A stretch of 64,000 bases of DNA, taken from assembly GCA_028751875.1 (NCBI GenBank), contig CM054155.1, forward strand, positions 1,249,306 to 1,313,305, given 5' to 3'. Shown here one piece after another: positions 14,301 to 26,000 of the stretch. Under the pieces are notes generated by a model. It was not told the DNA's origin. It did no database searches and saw nothing but the letters and a program-made list of their open reading frames with translations. Each line of letters begins with the position of its first letter. The stretch's first letter is position 1. Source of the DNA: Rapana venosa. Lineage: Eukaryota > Mollusca > Gastropoda > Neogastropoda > Muricidae. The translations under genes and the position numbers were made by a program.

Positions 14301-16693
14301 AAAGAACGATGTTGTGATGTTGTGTTGTTGTATATACTGTGAACAAACACACTGACAAAGAGCGATGTTGTGTTGTGGTATATAGTGTGAACAAACACAC
14401 TGACAAAGAGCGATGTTGTGTTGTTGTATATACTGTGAACAAACACACTGACAAAGAACGATGTTGTGTTGTTGTATATACTGTGAACAAACACACTGAC
14501 AAAGAGCGATGTTGTGTTGTGGTATATAGTGTGAACAACACATGACAAAGACGATGTTGTGTTGTTGTATATACGTGATACAAACACTGACAAAGAGCGA
14601 TGTTGTGTTGTGGTATATACTGTGGACAAACACACTGACAAAGAACGATGTTGTGTTGTGGTATATACTGTGGACAAACACACTGACAAAGAACGATGTT
14701 GTGTTGTGATATATACTGTGGACAAACACACTGACAAAGAACGATGTTGTGTTGTGGTTACAGCGGAGGAGTTCCTGACCTTTGCCTTCCAGCACTGTCA
14801 CCGGGACAGCAAGAAGAACAAGCGCTTCATCCTCATCTACCTGATCCCCGTCAAGATGCTGCTGGTCAGTCACAGCCAGCCCCCCCCTGTCCTCCTGATC
14901 TGGCTCAGGGCCTTGGTAGGGGGAACAACTGGACGGTTGTTTTACCCTAGTGTTTTCAATTCTGCATCGCTGCACAGGTTTTAAAAAAACACCCTGAGCT
15001 GTCATTGTTAATGAGGGTGCAGCCTGTTGTATGTATCCTTTGTGGCTGGCAGGGCTACAGACAGGATTGAGGTGTGTGTCTTGTGGCTGGCAGGCAGGGC
15101 TACAGACAGGATTGAGGTGTGTTGTGGCTGGCGGGCTACAGACAGGATGAGGGTGTGTCTGTGGTGAGGGCTAAGACAATGAGTGGTCTTGTCGAGGTCA
15201 GACGATTGAGGGGGTGTCTTGTGCTGCAGGCTACAGACAGATTGAGGTGTGTTCTGTGGCTGCAGCAGGCTACAGACGATGAGTGGTCTTTGCTGCAGGC
15301 TACAAGATGAGGTGTGTTCTTGTGCTGCAGTACAGACAGATGATGTTGTCTTGTCTCTCTTTCTGGCAGCGAGCTTCTGCAGTTATAGTTTCCTTTGTCA
15401 GGGATTTCGAGTTGTAGCGTCAAGCAACGCATTTCACGTTCACTGTGCGTCAGCCAAGTTCTTCTTCTTCAGCTCGACAGCAACTTTATCTATTGACGAA
15501 ACGTCCGCTGCTGTCAGAGCCTGAAGGCAGCCAGCGCACCCAATTTCGGCTAAAAAAATTTATCTTTTCTGTCTAGAAAACTCGCTAAGAGCGAATTGTT
15601 ATTAGTCTGTAAAAACTCAGATAGATTGTTACTTAGTCTTCTAGAAAACTCGCTAGAGGCTTGTATCTTAGTCGTCTAGAAAAACTTCAGCAAGAGAGAA
15701 TTGTTATCTTTAGTCTTTCTAGAAAAACTTCAGCAAATGTTATCTTTATCTGCTAAAAAACTTCAGCATAAGAGAGAATAGTTATCTTTTAGTCTTTCTA
15801 GAAAAAACTTAGCATAAGAGGAATTGTTACTTTTAGTCTTAGAAAACTCAGCAAAGAAGAATTGTTATCTTTAGTCTTCTAGAAAAAAGGCAGAGAAGGA
15901 CAGAGCAGAATAGACAAGAGACAGGGTGACAGGAAGAAAAGGAGCAAGGCAACATTTTCTGTAGACACCGAATCAGAGACAATTTTCTGCTCTGACATGA
16001 TGATCAGTGACAATGAGGAGGATGGAACAGTGCTGCTTTGAGACCACGTGACAGTACTCTACGTTTCTTTTCATAATATATTGTGACGTCAACCAGGCCC
16101 AAGAGATACAGACACCTGCAGTGTTGGTCAGGTAATTTGAGCAACACTCTCAAAATCGCTTCCATAAAGTGGATGAAGCTCGACTGTGTGGTCCCAGTCT
16201 TCCCATTGAGCCCACAGCAAATTCACTCTGGGTAGGAGCAGGCCAGAATCTGAAAAAATCTCTGTGACTATTATGGGATTCAAACCCGTGACCTTCCAGT
16301 CCGTAACCCAAAGCGCTAACCACTGCGCCATGGTGGCTGGTTGAAGTTTTAGTTTATGTGATCAGCATAATGAATAAACAAATACATAGTGCATGTTTTA
16401 TGATTAATGTACCATGTGTATCCAATCTTCCATCTCATATTGAAATTCTGTATTCATGTTTTTTTCTCTGTCCACTAGGGGTGTGTCATTTCGCACAACT
16501 GTAGGCCTCAGCTATGATATTCTGTATCAAAGAGACACCTCCATATCATTATTTAGTTGTGGTGGATAAATGTGTGGCCACTGCATAGTTATCATCGGTG
16601 CGTACAGTCGATGCCTGAAACACTTTGTCATGCATGCTTTCTCTCAGTTGTCATGTGCTCTCTCTCTCTCTCTGTGTCTCTCTCTCTCTCTCT

Positions 16694-16751
<58 letters not shown>

Positions 16752-16925
16752 CTCTCTCTCTTTCTCTCTCTTTCTCTCTCTCTCTCTTCTCTCTCTCTCC
16801 CTCTCTTTCTCTCTCTGTGTCTCTCTCTGTGTCTCTCTCTGTCTCTCCGTGTCTCTCTCTCTCTCTGTCTCTCTCTCTGTGTGTGTCTCTCTCTGTCTGT
16901 CTCTCTCTGTCTCTCTCTCTCTCTG

Positions 16926-16956
<31 letters not shown>

Positions 16957-18713
16957 GTCTCTCTGTCTCTCTCTGTCTCTCTCTCTCTCTGCCTGTCCTC
17001 TCTCTCACTCCCAGTGACCCACTGACTCAAAAGTCTGCACAATTCTGCTTGTTTGGGGCTGGGGGGGTCCTAGTGCCGGTTCTCCCACTTCCCCCTGTTC
17101 AGCAAATGTGTCGATTTCCAAATAAAGTGGAAGCTATGGAAGAGATGAGAAGAAGAGGAGGAAGTTTGTTGCCAACAGAAAAGAAAAGGCAAGCAGTGGA
17201 GCACTATGAATGTGTTCAGATATATGTCAGATCGCACCGTTTGTTATCAGAACATTAAAGATCATAATGAGGCTCATGAAAACGGTATGATGGAGATGCT
17301 GATGAGGTAATAATAATTTGGTTATGATAATATGATAATAATGATAATTTGTTGTTACAGGGTCACATGCCAAAACAAGCCTTACTGCGGAAATACGACC
17401 TCATGCAGTTTGCGGACATCACAAAAGCTGTGGCGTGAGTGTCAGTTACATAGATCAGAAACTGTCTTCTTTGTTTTCCATAAATTGTTCTGAAACTGTC
17501 CTCTTTATTTTCCAGAAATTGTTTCAGCTTTTGATTTGAAATACTAAAGACACAGATTTTAAAAAATCAGTATCTAAATGTACATGTACATTTGTGAGTG
17601 TGTATGTGAGTGTGTGCATGCATACATGCATGCCTGTGTCTTAAGAGGTCCCACATTTTATGTGAAAAGACATAGTTCTTTACATGACTTCATACTGATG
17701 CCATGATGGTTTTTTACATGACTTCATACTGATGCCATGATGGTTTTTTACATGACTTCATACTGATGCCATGATGGTTTTTTACATGACGTCATACTGA
17801 TGCCATGATGGTTTTTTACATGACTTCATACTGATGCCATTCTTTACATGACTTCATACTGATGCCATTCTTTACATGACTTCATACTGATGCCATGATG
17901 GTTCTTTACATGACTCCACACTGATGCCATTCTTTACATGACTTCATACTGATGCCATTCTTTACATGACTTCACACTGATGCCATTCTTTACATGACTT
18001 CACACTGATGCCATTCTTTACATGACTTCACACTCATGCCATTCTTGACATGACTTCATACTGATGCCATTCTTTACATGACTTCACACTGATGCCATTC
18101 TTTACATGACTTCACACTCATGCCATTCTTTACATGACTCCATACTGATGCCATTCTTTACATGACTTCACACTGATGCCATTCTTTACATGACTTCATA
18201 CTGATGCCATTCTTTACATGACTCCATACTGATGCCATTCTTTACATGACTTCATACTGATGCCATTCTTGACATGACTTCATACTGATGCCATTCTTTA
18301 CATGACTTCACACTGATGCCATGCCTTACAAGCTAACACCAGGAACAGTGTGAGAGGATCACAGAGCCATAGTCCAGGATGTTAATTAAGCCATGGAAGG
18401 CACACAACAGCACAACAAAAACACATGCAACAAGAACACTGAAACAGCAACACAACACGCAACACAACAACAGACAACAACAACAACATGTTACACAAAC
18501 ATGCTATTTGTTTGAGGAGTCAAGTGGGATAGGCCGTGTTATTGTGGTAGGTAAGCTGAAGTTCCCAAATGAGGATCTACTATCTATCAATCTATCTATC
18601 TGTCATCTGTCAATACTATCTAATCTATCTATATCTAGTCTGTTGTCTGTTGTCTGAGTTCTAGTCTATCTATCTATCTATCTATCTTATCTATCTATCT
18701 ATCTATCTGTCTG

Positions 18714-18770
<57 letters not shown>

Positions 18771-19139
18771 GTATATGTATGTGTATGTATGTTACCTTGG
18801 TGGCAGTTACAGTCATACATGTATGTACACATAGCACAACCTTGGGGTCATTGAGTTGTGCTTGTTCATATACTGTTGTTATGATTTTGTCCTGCCTGAC
18901 ATTCTTTAGGGGAGACAAAGCCATCCACAGAAAAAGTGGTTTGATATTTTAGATTGGTTTATATCCCTGTACTTTTGCTTGATTTATATCCCTGTACTTT
19001 TGCTTGATTCTGTTGTCTGTCAGTGTACAAAGGTGCAGAATAGGGGAGGTCTGATTTTAATATTTGTTTGCCTTAGCAAGACTGCAGCCCACTTTGACGT
19101 AACTTTGACATTGGTTTTATCCTGCTTGGTGTGTGTTTG

Positions 19140-19172
<33 letters not shown>

Positions 19173-19189
19173 ATGTGTGTGTGTGTGAA

Positions 19190-19222
<33 letters not shown>

Positions 19223-22200
19223 ATGTGCGTGTGTGTATGTGTGTGCATGCGCATGTGTCTGTGTGTGTGTATCTGATCTGTGTGTTTGTGTGTGTGTGTA
19301 TCTGTGTATTTGTTTGCGTGTGTGTGTGTATCTGTGTGTGTGTTTGCGTGCGCATGTGTATGTGTGTGTTTGCGTGTGTGTGTGTGTGTGTGTGCATGCG
19401 CATATGTCTGTCGGTTTGCATGTGTGTGTTTGTTTGCGTGTGTGTGTGTGTGTGTGTTTGCATGTGTGTGTGTGTGTGAGCAGCTCAGGAAACCTGCTGC
19501 AGCTCAACGAGGCTCTGGAGAAGCACGAGGCGTTCTTCATCCGCTGTGGCATCTACCTCATCCTGGAGAAGCTGAAGAAGATCACCTACAGAAACCTCTT
19601 CAAGAAAGTGTAGGTGTAGCGCAGTGTGTAGTTTGTAAGGGAAAAACAGCTGCTGAAAGTGTAGGTATAGTATAGTGTCTGTTCACCCACACCAGTGTCT
19701 GTTCACCCACACCAGTGTCTGTTCACCCACACCAGCGTCTGTTCACCCACACCAGTGTTCACCCACACCAGTGTTCACCCACACCAGTGTCTGTTCACCC
19801 ACACCAGTGTCTGTTCACCCACACCAGTGTTCACCCACACCAGTGTCTGTTCACCCACACCAGCGTCTGTTCACCCACACCAGTGTTCACCCACACCAGT
19901 GTTCACCCACACCAGTGTCTGTTCACCCACACCAGTGTTCACCCACACCAGTGTTCACCCACACCAGTGTCTGTTCACCCACACCAGTGTTCACCCACAC
20001 CAGCGTCTGTTCACCCACACCAGTGTTCACCCACACCAGTGTCTGTTCACCCACACCAGCGTCTGTTCACCCACACCAGTGTCTGTTCACCCACACCAGT
20101 GTTCACCCACACCAGCGTCTGTTCACCCACACCAGTGTTCACCCACACCAGTGTCTGTTCACCCACACCAGCGTCTGTTCACCCACACTCATCCAAGAAC
20201 GGGGTGGGGGGGTATTTAATTTTAATTTTATTTCATTCTTTTATTTCAAGGATAAAAATGGAGTAAGCATTCATGTGCTTTTCTTCATCCAGTCCCCGTG
20301 TGTATGCGGCTTTGTCAATTTTGTCATCTTGTTCCCACCTGCGCACAATGGCCTACTTTTCTGAAAAACGGAATGGGTTTTTACATGTGCACAAGATGTT
20401 ATGTGTGCATTCACACACAGGGCCTCAGTTTATAGTCTCATCCGAAAGACTTTTGGGGAGAGTGGAGTCAGCACTGCCCTCCTGTCCCCTCTGCCCTCTC
20501 CCTGCAGTTTGCCCTCACATGCTGTCCACCCGTCCCTCTCCCTGAGTGTTGTCCCCCCAATGCTGTCCCCCTTGCCCTCTCCGGTGTCTGTCCTCCCCCC
20601 CCCCTCCCCCTGCTGTTCTTTCCCATGTGTCCACCTCTGTCCCCTCTTGCTGTTTGCCACCTCTCCCCTCCCCCTGCAGGGGCTGTCCCCCAAATCCTGT
20701 CACCTCTGTCCCTCTCCCTGCTGTGTCTGTCCTCCTCTGTCCCTCTCCCTGCAGTGTCTGTCCTCACATGCTGTCCTCCTCTGCCCCTCTCCCTGCTGTG
20801 TCTGTCCACCTCTGCCCCTCTCCCTGCAGTGTCTGTCCTCACATCCTGTCCACCTCTGTCCCTCTCCCTGCTGTGTCTGTCCTCCTCTGTCCCTCTCCCT
20901 GCAGTGTCTGTCCTCCTCTGCCCCTCTCCCTGCAGTGCTTTCTCCTCTGCCCCTTTCTCCTGCAGTGTCTGTCCACCTTGCCCTCTCCTGCTGTGTCTGT
21001 CCACCTCTGTCCTCCCCCTGCTGTGTCTGTCTCCTCGGGCCCTCTCCCTGCAGTGTCTGTCCTCCTCTGCCCCTCTCCCTGCAGTGTCTGTCCACCTCTG
21101 CCCCTCTCCCTGCTGTGTCTGTCCACCTCTGTCCCTCTCCCTGCTGTGTCTGTCCTCCTCTGCCCCTCTCCCTGCAGTGTCTGTCCTCCTCTGCCCCTCT
21201 CCCTGCTGTGTCTGTCCACCTCTGCCCCTCTCCCTGCAGTGTCTGTCCTCCTCTGCCCCTCTCCCTGCAGTGTCTGTCCACCTCTGTCCCTCTCCCTGCT
21301 GTGTCTGTCCTCCTCTGCCCCTCTCCCTGCAGTGTCTGTCCTCCTCTGCCCCTCTCCCTGCTGTGTCTGTCCACCTCTGTCCCTCTCCCTGCTGTGTCTG
21401 TCCACCTCTGTCCCTCTCCCTGCTGTGTCTGTCCTCCTCTGCCCCTCTCCCTGCAGTGTCTGTCCTCCTCTGCCCCTCTCCCTGCAGTGTCTGTCCTCCT
21501 CTGCCCCTCTCCCTGCAGTGTCTGTCCACCTCTGTCCCTCTCCCTGCTGTGTCTGTCCACCTCTGCCCCTCTCCCTGCAGTGTCTGTCCTCACATGCTGT
21601 CCATTTGGTGATCAACTCACTGGGGACTGGCAGTTATTTTCCTTTACTTGTAAGAGATAGTCATGTTCAACAACAACAACAACAACAACAACAACAAATG
21701 ACCTGAAGAGGTCAGGGGATGCGAGCCATGCTGGCTTGGTCAGGGTGGCAGTAGCAAGGTGTGTGCTGTGATCAGACTGGTATTGCCAGCTGAAACAACC
21801 GTCCGTTTTTCCCGTCTTAACTGACTCACGCACTTGACCCGTGCAGACTGACCTCCATGGAAACACAGTGTCTGTTCACCCACACCGGTGTCTGTTCACC
21901 CACACCGGTGTCTGTTCACCCACACCAGCGTCTGTTCACCCACACCAGTGTCTGTTCACCCACACCAGTGTCTGTTCACCCACACCAGTGTCTGTTCACC
22001 CACACCAGTGTCTGTTCACCCACACCAGTGTCTGTTCACCCACACTGTCATCCAAGAATGGGTGGGGAGGGGGGGGGTATTTAATTTTAATTTTATTTCA
22101 TTCTTTTATTTCAAGGATAATGGAGTAAGCATTCATGTGCTTTTCTTCATCCAGTCCCCGTGTGTATGCGGCTTTGTCAATTTTGTCATCTTGTTCCCAC

Positions 22201-22976
22201 CTGCGCACAATGGCCTACTTTTCTGAAAAACGGAATGGGTTTTAACATGTGCACAAGATGTTATGTGTGCATTCACACACAGGGCCTCAGTTTATAGTCT
22301 CATCCGAAAGACTTTTGGGGAGAGTGGAGTCGGCACTGATGTTAACTCTAGAGGAAAAATCCTCTTGAATGTGTTTTCAGTGTGTGTGTGTGTTATTTAT
22401 TTTTATTTTATTCTTTTATATCGAGGACAATGGAATAAGCACTTAGGTGCTTTTTTACATCCAGTCCCTGTGTGTATGCGGATTTGTAAATTCTGTCATC
22501 TGTTCCCACTGGCACACAATGGCCTACTCTTCTGAAAAGCGGAACGGGTTTTAACATGTGTGCAAGATGTTATGCGTGCGTTCGCACACAGAGCCATGGT
22601 TTATAGTCTCATCCGAAGGACTTTTAGGGAGAGTGGAGTCGGCACTGATGTTAACTCCACAGGAAAAATCCTCTTGAATGTGTGTTCAGTGTGTGTGTGT
22701 GTGTAAAATATCCGTGGATTTTTTTTTGGGGGGGGTGGGTATGTTTTTGTTTCTGGGCTAGAGCTGTGAGGTTCACCGGTGTTGGAATGTTCCATGTGTG
22801 ACTGACTGACTGACTGACTGACTGACTGATGACTGACTGATGACTGACTGACTGCCTGATGACTGACTGACTGACTGACTGACTGACTGATGACTGACTG
22901 ACTGATGACTGACTGATGACTGACTGACTGCCTGATGACTGACTGATGACTGACTGATGACTGACTGACTGACTGA

Positions 22977-23011
<35 letters not shown>

Positions 23012-26000
23012 ACTGCCTGCCTGCCTGCCTGACTGACTGACTGACTGCCTGACTGACTGCTTGACTGACTGACTGCCTGCCTGACTGACTGACTGACTGA
23101 CTGCCTGCCTGCCTGCCTGACTGACTGCCTGACTGACTGACTGTCAACTATTGTGATAGCCACGTGGCAGCTCTCAGGATGGTGTCTGTCTAAACACAGC
23201 TCCAGTGTAGGCCTACGTGTGCTTTCTAAACTCTGTCATCCATTCCTACAGGACGCAATGGCCTGCTGTTCCCACAGGCAGGACAGGTTTTAATGTGTGT
23301 GTGTGTGTGTGCGAGATGTTCTCCTTGTGTTTGCCTACAGGACTTCAGCTTATAGTCCAGTCTACAGAACTGTTAGGGGAGTGGCTCTGCTCTGATGTTA
23401 ACAACTCCAGGGGAAAAACTCCCTTGAACAGGCCCCTGCTTCAGAGGGGGTTTGAACCCAGGCCATCAGATCACAAGATCAACACTGACCACCAGGCTCT
23501 CTCCCCCCACCTTCCCCCATTGTATGTAATGGTTCTATCACAAAGTCATTCATGGTCATGGGTGCCGCTCCTCCAATTCAAAACTGGGGCCTCTTGTTCA
23601 GAATGTGGCTGTAAGATGGGGCCCTGTTAGGGTTTCTTCACCAGGAGAGTGAAGTGTGTGTGTGAATAGAGAGGGAAGGGCGTGTTGTGGTGCCGTGCAG
23701 CGCTGTTGGTGTTGTTGTTGGTGGAGGTGAAGGTGGAGGTGGTGCTGATGTTGGTACAGCTGATGTTTGTGCTGGAGGAAGTGCTGATGTTTGTGCTGGA
23801 GGAAGTGCTGATGTTTGTGCTGGAGGAAGTGCTGATGTTTGTGCTGGAGGAAGTGCTGATGTTTGTGCTGGAGGAAGTGCTGATGTTTGTGCTGAGGAAG
23901 TGCTGATGTTTGTGCTGGAGGAAGTGCTGATGTTTGTGCTGGAGGAAGTGCTGATGTTTGTGCTGGAGGAAGTGCTGATGTTTGTGCTGAGGAAGTGCTG
24001 ATGTTTGTGCTGGAGGAAGTGCTGATGTTGGTACAGCTGATGTTTGTGCTGAGGAAGTGCTGGAGGAAGTGCTGATGTTTGTGCTGGAGGAAGTGCTGAT
24101 GTTTGGCTGGAGGAAGTGCTGGTGTTTGTGCTGAAGAGTGCCTGTGGTTGGCTGTGTTTCAGGTACCTGATCCAGGAGAAGAAACATCACATATCTATCC
24201 CCACCATCACCACTGCCCTCAGGTTGATGCAGGTAAGGCATTGTGTGTGTGTGTACACATGTGTGTTTGTGTACACGTGTGTGTATGTGTGTATACATGT
24301 GTGTATACACATGTGTGTGTGTATACAAATGTGTGTGTACACATGTGTGAGTATATGTGTGTATGCACATGTGTGTGTATATGTGTGCATGTGTATGCAC
24401 ATGCATTGTGTCATAGAATTGTGCATGAAGGTGGGAAGAGAGGTGGGTGTATTTTACTGTTTATAAGCAAATGACATAATCATGCAATGTAAGTATTTGC
24501 ATACAGAGGTGAGTGTATTTTACTGTTTATAAGCAAATGACATAATCATGCAATGTAAGTATTTGCATACAGAGGTGGGTGTATTTTACTGTTTATAAGC
24601 AAATGACATAATCATGCAATGTAAGTATTTGCATACAGAACAGGAGACAGTGGTGTGTGGAGCATACAGACAATGATAATAGATGTGTGTGTGTGTGTGT
24701 GTGAGACTTCGACATGACAGAGGGGCACCACACCTGCCTGCGTGTGAAAGAGGGTTTCGCACTGACTCTTCAGAACAGCTGACTGCAGCTGTGACAGTGC
24801 CCAGGTGCTGATGAACAGTGAACGAAAGAGAGATAGATGGATAAAAGGTGGAAAATAACCCAGAAAGTAGAGACAGGGGGAAGATTGTTGGTGTCAAGTA
24901 GTTAAAGAGGAATAACTCTTCCATGCCAATGACGTCCCTTTTCTGTTCAGCATAAGTATTCACCAGAAGGCAGTGAGAAAGAGCAGCTCTGTAACCTGAT
25001 GGAGATACTAATGGTGAAATTGGAACTTGTTTCATTGACACATTAACAGTAGAAATAAAGCAGAAATGTTTTTCAGAGAAATCTTCACTTTCAGCAAAGT
25101 ATTCAGCAAGATTCCAAGAGTGGCTTTAAATTTTTCTTTCTTCTCCAAAATGAAAGCCAACAGAAGGATAGATAAATGCAGGCTAAACCCTGGCACCTTA
25201 CTTAAACTTCCCCCTGTAATGCAACATGAGTGCAGTGTTGACTTCTCCTACTTTGGCATATTTTCACTTTGTTATATAAGTAAGCAGCCGAAATGATAGG
25301 TATGCAGTTTTTCCCAGGAAGAGAAATTGACCAGCTGAATAGTGAACAGTAAGTTCTCCACACTCCTCACCTAGTTGGATTATTATCACAGCAGATGTTT
25401 AGGCCCAGATTATATATATAGATATATAAATAGATATAAAATGAAGATCTTGTTCTCCTTGTTCCTCAGCAAGAGCCCCGAGGTTGACCAGAGCTGGTCA
25501 GATGTCAGCCGTGTGTCGTTACCCACCACGAACAAGGTGGCGGTGTTCCCACTTGGTGTCTGTCTAAACAGCACACCTGCTGCTGCTTTTTTAATTTTGT
25601 CATCTGTTCCCACCCGCATGAAATGGCCTTCTCTTCCAAAAGGCAGAACAGGTTGTTAACGTGTATGCAAGATGTTCAGTGTGCATTTGTACATGGGGCC
25701 TCAGTTTATAGTTTCATCTGAAGGACTTTGGAGGGAGTGGTGTCGGTACTGATGTTAGCTCCAGGGTAAAATTATTTAAAATGGGCACTTTCATGGTGGC
25801 TTGGTCCTGGGGCATCTGATCACAAGTGCTATGCTCTAACCACTAGGCACACACACACACACACACACACACACGCGCACGCAAAGAAACTGAGAAGTTC
25901 AATTTAATAAAATAATAATAATAATAAATGGAATTTATAGCGCTGTATCTTGCACAGACAAATCAAAGCGCTTGCACTCAACTCATTCTTACACAGTCAG

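Noticed and set aside
13039..14583. 514-codon antisense open frame (and 487-, 375- and 340-codon neighbours) in 9427-15005
   Set aside because: The frames are made of the 42/48-bp tandem unit and change only with unit length. There is no unique sequence, no splice signals and no family, so they are artefacts of a stop-free repeat.
20401..21706. 419- and 386-codon frames on + and 353-codon frame on -
   Set aside because: The 31-bp CT-rich array is open in all six frames. Real coding sequence would not be open in several frames at once.
24163..24232. 24-bp array being part of exon G coding sequence
   Set aside because: The frame and the TTTCAG acceptor place the exon start after the array. 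The family has no such insertion.
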